NCBI RefSeq assembly: GCF_000730165.1 | Contig: NZ_CP022111.1 | Span: forward strand, 496,001-560,000 | Reading direction: 5' to 3' | DNA from: Nitrospirillum viridazoti CBAmc | GTDB taxonomy: Bacteria > Pseudomonadota > Alphaproteobacteria > Azospirillales > Azospirillaceae | DNA length: 64,000 nucleotides | Shown: positions 1-8,247 of the stretch, piece by piece | Position numbering within the stretch: position 1 is the stretch's first letter | Layout of the letters: the number at the start of each line of letters is the position of its first letter | The notes under the pieces: generated by a model | Database searches by the model: none | Seen by the model: only the letters and a program-made list of their open reading frames with translations | Told to the model about the DNA's origin: nothing | Program-made: the position numbers and the translations under genes

Positions 1-1
1 T

Positions 2-1390
2 CAGAATTATCTGGTCGCTCCCAGCCTGCGCTATAAGGATGAGAAGACGGACGCGATCCTGAGCGCCCAGTTCTACGAGCAAGATACCGGCGTAAACCCC
101 TATACCTACATGTATAAGGGGCAGATCGCCCCGGTGAGGACACAGCCCATCGGCCCCGCCGACACCGGCTTCAACGCGAATGACAAGGAAGTCACTTATT
201 CGGTTGAGCACAAGGCCACCGACTGGCTTACGGTCGTCAGCCGCGGGCAATACCAGAACCAGGATCTCAGCTTCGGATTCTATGCGCCTTATGTCGTGCT
301 GGCGCCCACGACCCTGCTGATAAACAATTCGCAGAATGAACAGCGCAACAGCACCTGGTCTCTGGACGATTATGCCAGGCTGAAATTCGACACGTTTGCC
401 ATCAATCACAACATCAACATTGGTTATAGCTTCGTTCAGACGCACGATGACGCGCTTGACTCATCGAAGTCGAGTTTCTTTCCCTTCAGTCTGACGACGG
501 GTGTCGTCAAAGCCATTCCGCCAATCGATGAGATGTCCTACGGCCTGGACTATAATGAACAGGCATTTTACTTCCAGGATATCATGACATGGGGGCCGGC
601 ACACTTCATTGGCGGGGTGCGTCAGAATTGGTTTGACAGCACCAGTCATATTCCAGGGCGCCCAGCCGCCGAGTACTCCGCCTCAGCGTCGGTACCAAGC
701 TTTGGCGCGGTGTACGACATAACCGATAATTTGTCGTTGTTCGGTAACTATGCGCTTGGCTTCATCCCGAATTTTTCCCTGGATTATACCAAGAACAGGC
801 TGCCCGACATCTCCTCCAAGAACCTTGAGGGCGGCGTGAAGCTGTCCATGATGGATCAGAAGCTGGAGTTGGTGGCATCGGTCTTCCGCCTGCAGCAAAG
901 CAACGTGGTGGTTTCCGACCCGGCTCACCCCGGCTATTACATCTCCACCCAAGGCCAGGAAAGCAAAGGCGTCGATCTCGATTTGCGCGGCACGATCCTG
1001 CCCGGCTGGACGGTCGTTTCCACCTTCACCTACAGCAAGTTTGACCAATTGACCCGCAAGCTGGGCGCTTATGTGGCGGGCCAGCCGCGCGTCAAGTACA
1101 GCCTCTATACGTCCTATACTCACCCGGTAGACGAGGACTTGAATCTGACCGTGTCGGGCGGGCTGTACGGAAACTCCAGTTCCTATGTCAATACCAGCGG
1201 GACGGAAAAAGTCCCGGACGCCAAGCAATTCGATGTCAACGTCATTGGCGCCTATAAATCTTGGCAGCTCAATGTGGGTGTCAAAAATCTGTTCGACCGC
1301 CGCAACTACGGTGTGTCGGTTGCCGACAGCTACATTCCTGTTCTGGAACCGCGCACCTGGCACGCCACCTTGTCCTACAAATTCTTCTAA
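2..1390 (+). CDS. TonB-dependent (siderophore-type) outer-membrane receptor, 5'-truncated by window edge
   Basis: The frame is open from base 2 with no start in the window, so this is the C-terminal ~462 residues of a beta-barrel receptor; the plug domain and TonB box lie upstream. Alternating aromatic/polar strands, a late block resembling the FDRRNYG-type end of TonB receptors (V-K-N-L-F-D-R-R-N-Y-G) and a C-terminal ...SYKFF ending in Phe (BamA signal) identify the family. Such receptors import ferric siderophores, cobalamin or peptides across the outer membrane using TonB/ExbBD energy. It lies 25 bp upstream of an SbmA/BacA-like ABC gene and the TldE/TldD pair, so the ligand may be a peptide or peptide metallophore; that substrate is inference. 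Local base composition is clearly more AT-rich than the rest of the window. Confidence 0.9.
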   Translation, partial: QNYLVAPSLRYKDEKTDAILSAQFYEQDTGVNPYTYMYKGQIAPVRTQPIGPADTGFNANDKEVTYSVEHKATDWLTVVSRGQYQNQDLSFGFYAPYVVLAPTTLLINNSQNEQRNSTWSLDDYARLKFDTFAINHNINIGYSFVQTHDDALDSSKSSFFPFSLTTGVVKAIPPIDEMSYGLDYNEQAFYFQDIMTWGPAHFIGGVRQNWFDSTSHIPGRPAAEYSASASVPSFGAVYDITDNLSLFGNYALGFIPNFSLDYTKNRLPDISSKNLEGGVKLSMMDQKLELVASVFRLQQSNVVVSDPAHPGYYISTQGQESKGVDLDLRGTILPGWTVVSTFTYSKFDQLTRKLGAYVAGQPRVKYSLYTSYTHPVDEDLNLTVSGGLYGNSSSYVNTSGTEKVPDAKQFDVNVIGAYKSWQLNVGVKNLFDRRNYGVSVADSYIPVLEPRTWHATLSYKFF

Positions 1391-1415
1391 TGTGCTGAGA
1401 TCGAGTGTCGCCTGA

Positions 1416-3191
1416 ATGAGCACGTCGAACCATACAGTGAAGGAAGCCCGGCCACAGGCCGGGCTTCCCAGCGTCAGCACCGAGGTACGGATACGTCACT
1501 TTCTCAAGCTGCTGACATCATACTGGTTATCCTCGGACTGGATGTTTGCCTGGTTTGGCACCGCTTTCCTTTTGGGGAGCAAGTACATTGTCATTTATAT
1601 GTCAGTACAGGCAAACAGTTGGCAACACTCTTTCTATGATGTCGTCCAAAATAAACAGGTTGATCTTTTCATACCCGAGATCATCAAGTTTTTTCTGATC
1701 AACGGCTGCTCGGCCGTGGTCCTCGTACTTGATGTATACTTCTACGGCATGTTCTCCATGAGATGGCGGACCTTCCTGACCACGGAATATGTGGCGCGCT
1801 GGATGAAGAACAATGGGTTCTATTCCATGGAAAGGGCCGCGTTGATTGATAACCCGGATCAGAGAATAGCCGAAGATATCAAAGATTTCACAAATAGTGT
1901 AATGGCCATAGTAGTAGGACTCTTTGGTTCCATAACAGCCGGCATCAGTTTTGGTTCTGTGCTTTGGAGCGCAGCGGCGCCGATACGGTTCCTGATCGCT
2001 GGGTATCACATCTCCATACCCGGCGACATGCTGTGGTATTCCCTACTGTATACGGTGCTGACCACCGGGGCCATCATCTGGGTCGGCCGGCCCCTGATTT
2101 CCCGCACCATGCGCCAGCAACAGGTGGAGGCCGATTTCCGCTTCGGCTTGATCTACATTCGCCGCAATGCCGAACAAATCGCCTTCCTGGATGCCGCGCC
2201 GACAGAGGTACAGTCCCTACGGGAGGCATTCGACCGTATCAAAAAGAATTATCACCGACTGATTCTGGCCCAGATGGGCATCAACGCGACGGGACACATA
2301 TTCGATAGCGTTGGGAAATTACTTCCCGTGTTTCTGACCATCCCAAAATACTTTGCCGGTACCTTGACCTTTGGCGGTGTCATGGCGGCCCAGGACGCGT
2401 TCCGTCAAATGACCTCTTCTCTTTCATTTTTCTATCAAGCCTTCCAGTCATTCGCCCAGCAAATCGCCAACGTCAACCGTATCTGGGCTTTCGATCAAGT
2501 GCTGGAGCGGGGAGGGGCCTCAGGTATCCAAGTAATAAAGGAAGATAGCAGAGAAATCGCTGCACGCGATCTCCGGCTCGATTTCTACCACAACGCGTCC
2601 CTGACCATCGGCGATTGGACAATCCTGCCGGGCCAGCGCTGGGTGGTGGTGGGGCCGTCGGGAATTGGCAAGAGTTCCACCATGAGGGCCATCGCCGGCT
2701 TGTGGCCGGATGGCGCCGGGGTGGTTCAGGTGCCGTCCCAGGGCCTGACCATGTTCGTGCCACAGCGCCTCTATCTGCCCATCGGAACCCTGAAGAACGC
2801 CATCTGCTTTCCCGGTTCGCCGGATGCGTACGACGACGACCAGGTCATCTCCCTGCTCAGTGTCGTCGGGCTGCAGAAGCATGCCCAGCGGTTGCATGAA
2901 TCCCGCTCCTGGGCCGACCAGCTCTCCCCGGGAGAGCAGCAAAGGTTGGCCCTGGTCCGCATTCTGCTGTACCGGCCGGACCGCCTGGTCCTTGACGAAG
3001 CCACCAGCGCGCTGGACATGGCGAACGCGCTGCATTTTTACGCCACCCTGCTTGAGCGCCTGCCGTCCGTCACCCTGATCAGCGTGGTTCATGATGAGCG
3101 CCTGACGCCGTTCCATACCCACTGCCTGCGGTTGGCGGCGGAGGGGGTGACGCAGTCCGCGCTGGACCCCGAAGAGGAAACCGTATGTTAA
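1416..3191 (+). CDS. ABC transporter, fused permease/ATPase, SbmA/BacA-YddA-like
   Basis: The 591-residue protein has an N-terminal membrane half (about residues 1-350, several hydrophobic helices, ABC_membrane_2/SbmA_BacA type) and a C-terminal nucleotide-binding domain. The NBD shows a Walker A (GPSGIGKSST), a signature-like LSPGEQQRLALVR and a Walker B/D-loop (RLVLDEATSALD). Fused half-transporters of this kind (YddA, mycobacterial BacA) act as dimers in the inner membrane; relatives move peptides such as microcins, bleomycin and other hydrophilic peptides, or vitamin B12. The ATG of the next gene overlaps its stop (ATGTTAA), so the genes are probably translationally coupled. Codon use is AT-richer than the window: bases 1861-1920 contain only 22 G/C of 60. 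The direction of transport cannot be read from sequence. Confidence 0.88.
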   Translation: MSTSNHTVKEARPQAGLPSVSTEVRIRHFLKLLTSYWLSSDWMFAWFGTAFLLGSKYIVIYMSVQANSWQHSFYDVVQNKQVDLFIPEIIKFFLINGCSAVVLVLDVYFYGMFSMRWRTFLTTEYVARWMKNNGFYSMERAALIDNPDQRIAEDIKDFTNSVMAIVVGLFGSITAGISFGSVLWSAAAPIRFLIAGYHISIPGDMLWYSLLYTVLTTGAIIWVGRPLISRTMRQQQVEADFRFGLIYIRRNAEQIAFLDAAPTEVQSLREAFDRIKKNYHRLILAQMGINATGHIFDSVGKLLPVFLTIPKYFAGTLTFGGVMAAQDAFRQMTSSLSFFYQAFQSFAQQIANVNRIWAFDQVLERGGASGIQVIKEDSREIAARDLRLDFYHNASLTIGDWTILPGQRWVVVGPSGIGKSSTMRAIAGLWPDGAGVVQVPSQGLTMFVPQRLYLPIGTLKNAICFPGSPDAYDDDQVISLLSVVGLQKHAQRLHESRSWADQLSPGEQQRLALVRILLYRPDRLVLDEATSALDMANALHFYATLLERLPSVTLISVVHDERLTPFHTHCLRLAAEGVTQSALDPEEETVC

Positions 3192-4543
3192 GCGCCTATA
3201 TCAGCGACAGCGAGGCGGACCTGCGCGCGGCCAGCCAGCAGGCCGTGGAATTGGCCCTGCGCGCGGGCGCCAAGGATGCCAGTGCCAGCGCCTTTTCCGG
3301 TGGCGGGCTTCAGATCGGCTTGCGGGATGGGCGGCTGGAGACGGCCATGCGCAGCGGCCATCGCTCCCTCAACCTGACGGTCTTCCAGGAAGGCAGGGTG
3401 GGTGCCGCGTCCACGACCACCCTCGATCCCGAGGCCATCCAGCGCCTGGTGCAGGAGGCAGTCAGCATCATGCGTTGGGCGCAGCCGGACGCCGACAACG
3501 GCTTGGCGGATGCCATGGATCTGGCCCATGACGTTCCCCACCCCCCGCAGTATGAGCCGGTCAGCGACGATGCCGCGGCCATGGCCGAGGAGGCGCAGAA
3601 CATGCAGCGCGCGCTGCACGCCGTCGAAAAGCCGGCCGGGACGGAGCTGCGAACGTCGGAAGTGGGGCTCAGTTGCTCCGAGACCTTGTCGGTGATGCTC
3701 ACCTCGTCCGGCTTCTGCCGTGCCAGCCTCGGCTCCAGCCAGGCGCGCTGGTGTTCGGTGACGGCGATGCGGGACGGTGCCATGGCACGGGACTATGCGC
3801 AGTCCATGGCCCGCAGGCGAAGCGACCTTCGCGGGACGGATTGGCTGGTGGACCGCGCGGTGCAGGGGGCTGCCGGGCAGTTGGGGGCCCGCACCGTGCC
3901 ATCCGTCACCGGGCTGGTCCTGTTCAGTCCACGGACCGCGCAAGCGCTGATCGAGGATGTGGTCGGTGCGCTGATGGGCGCCGCCCAGTACCGGCGTGCC
4001 AGCTTCCTGGCCGGTGCGCTGGGGGACTTGGTCGCGGCGGACCACATCGACCTGATCGAGGATCCGTTCGAGCCCTGGGGGCTGGCCAGCGGCGCCTACG
4101 ACGGTGAGGGCGTCGCCGGCAGCCGCCGTCCGATCCTGGATGCCGGTGTGGTCAAGGGCTACTTCCTGAACAGCCTGAACGCCCGGCGTCTGGGGATGCG
4201 GACGACGGGCAACGCCAGCGGCCCGTACAACCTGACGCTTTCCAGCCGCCGTCCCGGCGGCGACGGCTTGGCGATGCGGCGGCATCTCGGCACTGGTCTG
4301 CTGGTCACTGCGATCACCGGCGGACGGACCGACCCGGCGACGGGGCATTGGAGCCGGGCGGTCGAGGGATATTGGATCGAGGATGGCGTCCAGCAATTCC
4401 CGGTCGCCGGCATCACCTTGAGCGGGGATATGCGCACGATGCTGCGGGAAATCATCCATGTCGGCGACGACGTCGAGCGATTCGGTGCCTTTCGCACGGG
4501 ATCCGTTCTGGTGGACGCGATGCATATCGGAGGACGGGCATGA
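3185..4543 (+). CDS. tldE: TldE/PmbA-like subunit of TldD/E metalloprotease
   Basis: This 452-residue protein is of PmbA/TldE type. It has the C-terminal core seen in the family (FxGxG-like segment around SFLAGALGDLVAADHI, then DGEGV, a YFLNSLNARRLGM block, TGNASG, and the late VEGYWIEDG-Q-FPVAGITLSGDM block). It lacks the HExxxH zinc motif, as expected for TldE, which lines the cavity of the TldD/TldE heterodimer. E. coli TldD/E removes leader peptides from microcin B17 and degrades unfolded peptides, and homologues serve several RiPP pathways. The start overlaps the end of the ABC gene and its stop overlaps the tldD start (ATGA), so the two subunits should be made in step. Whether this is the organism's only TldE or a cluster-specific copy cannot be decided here. 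Confidence 0.9.
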   Translation: MLSAYISDSEADLRAASQQAVELALRAGAKDASASAFSGGGLQIGLRDGRLETAMRSGHRSLNLTVFQEGRVGAASTTTLDPEAIQRLVQEAVSIMRWAQPDADNGLADAMDLAHDVPHPPQYEPVSDDAAAMAEEAQNMQRALHAVEKPAGTELRTSEVGLSCSETLSVMLTSSGFCRASLGSSQARWCSVTAMRDGAMARDYAQSMARRRSDLRGTDWLVDRAVQGAAGQLGARTVPSVTGLVLFSPRTAQALIEDVVGALMGAAQYRRASFLAGALGDLVAADHIDLIEDPFEPWGLASGAYDGEGVAGSRRPILDAGVVKGYFLNSLNARRLGMRTTGNASGPYNLTLSSRRPGGDGLAMRRHLGTGLLVTAITGGRTDPATGHWSRAVEGYWIEDGVQQFPVAGITLSGDMRTMLREIIHVGDDVERFGAFRTGSVLVDAMHIGGRA

Positions 4544-5991
4544 ACAATCCGCCAAGCATGGATTGGGCCCGGCGTCTGATCCTCCATCCCAATCAGTTGG
4601 ATGAGGTCGAGCTGTCGCGCGCGCTGGAGCAATTGGCGGCCGGTGCCGACTTCGCCGACATGTTCTTCGAAAGCACCAAGTCGCGCGAGTGGCGGCTGGA
4701 CAACGGCAAGGTTTCGGCGGGCAGATTTTCCATCGGCCAGGGGCTCGGCTCCCGCGCGGTGCGTGGCGATCAGGTTTCCTTCGCGCATACCGGTGACTTC
4801 CGCCCGGAGGCCATAAGATCCGCGCATCGGACGGTGCAGGCTCTGACCCGGTTGGGCGGCGGGGTGGCGGCCGCTCCCTCGGTGTCGCTCGTCCCACAGT
4901 TGACGGACCACGGGCTGTACCCCCGGAAGGACCCCTTGGCGTCCGCCGACCTGCTGCCCTGGGTCCAGCTGCTGGAGAAGGTGGACATGCTGGCCCGGGC
5001 GGCGCATCCCGGCGTTCGCCAGGTCAACGCGTCCTTGTCATCGTCGCATCGGGTGGTGTTGATCGCCAATACCGATGGGCAGTTGGTTGCCGACGTGCGT
5101 CCCGTGACGCGGCTGTTCATCCATATCGTGCTGGAGCGTGCCGGGACCCGCGCGCAAGGAAGCGCGGGCGTTGGTGGGCGGTACGGCCTGGAGGGCCTGG
5201 AGGATGAGGCGGTGGCCTCCACCATATCCCAGGCCGTGCGTGTCGCCACCGTCAACCTGGATGCGCGGCCGGCCCCGGGCGGGGTGATGCCGGTGGTGCT
5301 GGGGCCGGGCTATGCCGGCGTCCTGTTCCACGAGGCGGTCGGCCACGGGCTGGAGGGGGATCATCACCGCAAGGGCCTTTCCGCCTTCGCCGGCCGCATG
5401 GGGGAGCGTATCGCGCCCGAGACGGTGACCGTTCTGGATGACGGGTCCCTGCCAGGCCGGCTGGGCAGCCTCGGCGTCGATGACGAAGGAACGCCTGGGC
5501 AAAGGAACGCCCTTATCGAGAACGGCGTGCTGACCGGGCTGATGCAGGACCGCCTGAACGCCCGCCTCATGAACATGAGGCCGACGGGAAATGCGCGGCG
5601 CCAGTCCTATGCGCATCTTCCCATGCCGCGGATGACGAACACCTTCCTCCTGGCCGGCCAGGAGGATCCGAACGACATCGTCGCGTCGGTGGCGCGCGGC
5701 ATCTACGCCCCCCGCATGGGGGGCGGTCAGGTGGATATCACCAGCGGCCGTTTCAATTTCACGGCCGTCGAGGCCTATCTCATCGAGGACGGCAAGATCA
5801 CCGCCCCGGTGAACGGGGTGACGCTGGTGGGGGTGGGGCATGAGGCGCTGCGCCACATCCGTGCTGTCGGCCATGACTGGGCGCTGGATGAGGGAATCGC
5901 GACCTGCGGCAAAGCGGGCCAGACGGTTAGCGTCAGCGTGGGACAGCCGACCCTGCGGATCGATGAAATGGTTGTAAGTGGCAGTGTGTGA
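4540..5991 (+). CDS. tldD: TldD-like zinc metalloprotease
   Basis: From ATG 4540 the protein is 483 residues. The start is chosen because it overlaps the previous stop in ATGA and has an AGGA-type ribosome site at about 4529-4535; a longer in-frame reading begins inside tldE. The TldD zinc motif HEAVGH is at residues 264-269, and a late T-C-G-K-A-G-Q supplies the Cys expected as the third zinc ligand (E. coli TldD uses two His and one Cys). With the TldE-like neighbour it should form a closed-chamber protease cutting unfolded peptides. Co-location with a peptide-type ABC exporter and a TonB receptor suggests leader removal or turnover of a modified peptide (inference). Confidence 0.92.
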   Translation: MNNPPSMDWARRLILHPNQLDEVELSRALEQLAAGADFADMFFESTKSREWRLDNGKVSAGRFSIGQGLGSRAVRGDQVSFAHTGDFRPEAIRSAHRTVQALTRLGGGVAAAPSVSLVPQLTDHGLYPRKDPLASADLLPWVQLLEKVDMLARAAHPGVRQVNASLSSSHRVVLIANTDGQLVADVRPVTRLFIHIVLERAGTRAQGSAGVGGRYGLEGLEDEAVASTISQAVRVATVNLDARPAPGGVMPVVLGPGYAGVLFHEAVGHGLEGDHHRKGLSAFAGRMGERIAPETVTVLDDGSLPGRLGSLGVDDEGTPGQRNALIENGVLTGLMQDRLNARLMNMRPTGNARRQSYAHLPMPRMTNTFLLAGQEDPNDIVASVARGIYAPRMGGGQVDITSGRFNFTAVEAYLIEDGKITAPVNGVTLVGVGHEALRHIRAVGHDWALDEGIATCGKAGQTVSVSVGQPTLRIDEMVVSGSV

Positions 5992-6006
5992 CCTGGAGGA
6001 ATCAAA

Positions 6007-6330
6007 ATGAAAAAAGCGACCAATGTGAATTCTGTGGAATTCAATTCGAAAGTTCTTGATGCTGGAAGCCCTGTCCTGGTGGATTTCTGGGCGCCGTGGT
6101 GTGGGCCTTGCCGCGCACTGGCCCCGATACTTGACGAGGTGGCCGCCGATTTTGACGGCGCCATGGATGTCTATAAAGTCGATATCGAGGCAGAGCCGGA
6201 CGTGGCCGCCCGCTTCGGTGTGCAGACCGTGCCCGTGCTGATCCTGTTCAAGGGCGGTGAGGAGATCCATCGCCGGGTCGGCACCCTCTCGCGCACGCAG
6301 CTCACGGCCATCATCGAGCAGAAATTATGA
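6007..6330 (+). CDS. trxA: Thioredoxin
   Basis: This 107-residue protein is the usual length of bacterial thioredoxin 1. The redox motif W-C-G-P-C sits at residues 31-35 with Cys32 and Cys35 at the standard positions, after V-D-F-W-A-P. The cis-proline loop (Q-T-V-P-V-L) and a C-terminal amphipathic helix are present. A good ribosome site (TGGAGGAA) precedes ATG 6007. There is no signal peptide, so it is cytoplasmic. It lies 15 bp after tldD and overlaps the next gene in ATGA, so it belongs to the same operon. It is probably a dedicated reductant for this cassette rather than the housekeeping thioredoxin, but that is inference from context. Confidence 0.93.
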   Translation: MKKATNVNSVEFNSKVLDAGSPVLVDFWAPWCGPCRALAPILDEVAADFDGAMDVYKVDIEAEPDVAARFGVQTVPVLILFKGGEEIHRRVGTLSRTQLTAIIEQKL

Positions 6331-7175
6331 CGGTCAGCATGTCCGCGTTTCACGGCCGTCCGGAATTGAAGCAGAGGCTGCTCGATAGCATCGACGCGCT
6401 GATCAACCAGGGGCATATCACGGGCAAACGGAATGCCAAGTCCCTGACGGGCCTGTTGTCGATCGACTCTGAAGAGTTCTCAGATGTCTATGGCCTGCCC
6501 CCGTCCCTGGTGCTGTTGCTGGACGTCATGCCGGCCTATGCGGGTAGTGCAGCCGCGATCGCGGCCTGGCGGGATTTGGTGGTGGCCATAGAGCCGGGGG
6601 CGGACCTAACCCTCCCATTGTATGGCTTCCTGCTGATGATGCTGGTCCCGCCACGGGATGACATCGATCCGTCGGACATCACGGGACGTTTGTCGAAACT
6701 TCACCAGAGGCTTTCGGCCGGCGAGGTGGTGGCGCGTGCCGAATGGGCCAGCCTCCGGAACGAGCTGGTCGCCCTGTCGGAAGAGAAGTTTGCGCCGGGC
6801 GATCGGCGTAAACTGCAATATTCCGTTTGGGAAGCGGCCGCGTGGCCGCTGAGCAGTTCCCCCAGCATATTGGTTCAGATGTTCAGAAGCTGGGGGATCC
6901 TGAGCGAGCTGGTGCCGGATCCGGAATGGTCCGACGCCGACGAGGCCCGCAAGGACCAGGTTCTCAACGAGATTTGGCAGGAACAGGCCCCGGCGCGCAC
7001 CGCAGGGGAACGGCCGAACTACCCGGCCCTGTTCAGCGCGCGTGAGCCTGACCTGGCCGGCCGGTTTGAGGCCCATCTGTTCCGGGCGAACGCGGGCGCC
7101 ACCGCGCGGTGGATCGAGGCGGTCAACTATCTGGCGATGCTGTTCACGCGCCAAGGCGTCACGGATCAGGTTTGA
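6327..7175 (+). CDS. Unknown cytoplasmic protein, last gene of TldDE cassette
   Basis: I do not recognise a function for this 282-residue protein. The ATG overlaps the thioredoxin stop (ATGA). It has no signal peptide or membrane helix, no clustered Cys and no obvious catalytic motif. It looks alpha-helical, with Trp-rich segments such as A-A-I-A-A-W-R-D-L and Y-S-V-W-E-A-A-A-W-P-L. Its N-terminus (A-F-H-G-R-P-E-L-K, then a helix and an I-x-P-G-A-D-L segment) reminds me, from memory only, of a family of uncharacterised alanine-rich proteins that begin with an H-G-D-P-x-x-K motif. Tight coupling to trx and tldDE suggests a role in the same pathway, possibly as a partner or immunity protein; this is speculation. 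Confidence 0.8.
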   Translation: MTVSMSAFHGRPELKQRLLDSIDALINQGHITGKRNAKSLTGLLSIDSEEFSDVYGLPPSLVLLLDVMPAYAGSAAAIAAWRDLVVAIEPGADLTLPLYGFLLMMLVPPRDDIDPSDITGRLSKLHQRLSAGEVVARAEWASLRNELVALSEEKFAPGDRRKLQYSVWEAAAWPLSSSPSILVQMFRSWGILSELVPDPEWSDADEARKDQVLNEIWQEQAPARTAGERPNYPALFSAREPDLAGRFEAHLFRANAGATARWIEAVNYLAMLFTRQGVTDQV

Positions 7176-7188
7176 CGGAACGCCTGAT

Positions 7189-7259
7189 GGCGTGGTGACG
7201 CCAGGATCGAAGAAGGCGTCACCACGCCGTGGCCCGAACGAAAGCCGGCCGCTTTCGTT
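7189..7259 (+). terminator. Two tandem hairpins closing the TldDE cassette
   Basis: The first hairpin has perfect 14-bp arms, GGCGTGGTGACGCC (7189-7202) and its complement (7215-7228), with a 12-nt loop. The second has perfect 9-bp arms AACGAAAGC (7237-7245) and GCTTTCGTT (7251-7259) with a 5-nt loop. They start 13 bp after the stop of the unknown gene and lie before a gene on the opposite strand. There is no clear T-run, so termination is likely but not proven; mRNA stabilisation is an alternative. Confidence 0.6.
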
Positions 7260-7359
7260 AAGTCCATGATTTCCAAGAGGCGGTGCTCAGGATAATGGGA
7301 GCCGGCGATCGGTTAGCCAATGCGACTGCCGCCTCCAGCAAGCGCATGGCGGGCGGCGG

Positions 7360-8214
7360 TCATCCCGCCGCTTGCAGCATGGGGTAGGTGAACAGGAAGA
7401 AGTGGGTGGCGTTCAGGCCCACGTGGGCCAGGATGGCCGCCGGCAACCCGCCCCGGCGGTAGGCCAGGCCATAGCCGACGCCGGCGATGGTGCCCAGGAT
7501 CATCCAGCGCGGGCCGCCGCCCAGGTGGGCCAGCCCGAACAGGGCCGAGGCCGCCAGCAGGGCGGCCGCCCGTCCCCAGCGCCGGCGCTCCAGCAGGCGC
7601 GTCAGTCCGCCCTGGATGTAGCCGCGGAACAGCGCCTCCTCCGCCACGGTCACGAAGGCCAGGTTGTCGGCCAGCCAGAGGCCGGCGCCGGCCGGGTATT
7701 TCGGTGCCCAGGCGACGGCGCCCAGCGCCAGGGCCGCCATCAGGCAGGCGACCGAGGCGCCCAGCCAGCCTGCGGCCGCCGCGGTCAGCGTGGCACGCGG
7801 CGGCCGCAGATCGCGGATCGCCGGCATCACCATCAGCAGCCACAGGCCCGCTAGCGGCTTGTCCAGGTTCAGGTAAAGGCTGAAGGGCACGGCATCCGGC
7901 GTGATGCGCGCCGGCCCCATGGCGCGGGGGTTGTGGAAGCCCGGCCACAGATGGGCGGACAAGGCGACGGCCAGCGCCAGGAACAGGCCATGGCCCAGGG
8001 ACCGGACCAGGGGTGGGTGGCGCGCCCCCACCGCCCAGGCCGCGACCCCCAACAAGGCCAAGGCCCCGCCCGCCGGCCAGCCCAGCTGTCCATTCACGGT
8101 CGCCACCGCGTAGCCCACGGCCAGGAAGCCCAAGGCCCAGAGACGGAAACGATCCGTCCAGGCGGTGGCCGTGGCCAGCGCCAGGGCGATCCAGGGAAGG
8201 GAGGACGTCAGCAT
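7360..8214 (-). CDS. CPBP (CAAX protease/bacteriocin-processing) family intramembrane metalloprotease
   Basis: The 284-residue protein is very hydrophobic with about eight membrane segments. It carries the CPBP motif 1 E-E-A-L-F-R (Glu192, Glu193, Arg197), motif 2 F-G-L-A-H-L, and a late H-V-G-L-N-A-T-H that supplies the further conserved His/Asn. Members are glutamic-type intramembrane proteases; some process prenylated proteins or bacteriocins or give self-immunity, and most have unknown substrates. It stands alone, convergent with the TldDE cassette and 33 bp downstream of the uvrA-like gene on the same strand. Proximity to the peptide cassette is suggestive but could be chance. The ATG at 8214 has only a weak ribosome site. 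Confidence 0.88.
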   Translation of the reverse strand: MLTSSLPWIALALATATAWTDRFRLWALGFLAVGYAVATVNGQLGWPAGGALALLGVAAWAVGARHPPLVRSLGHGLFLALAVALSAHLWPGFHNPRAMGPARITPDAVPFSLYLNLDKPLAGLWLLMVMPAIRDLRPPRATLTAAAAGWLGASVACLMAALALGAVAWAPKYPAGAGLWLADNLAFVTVAEEALFRGYIQGGLTRLLERRRWGRAAALLAASALFGLAHLGGGPRWMILGTIAGVGYGLAYRRGGLPAAILAHVGLNATHFFLFTYPMLQAAG

Positions 8215-8247
8215 CGGATCTCGGGTGGCCGGGCGGTTCGCCCATGC

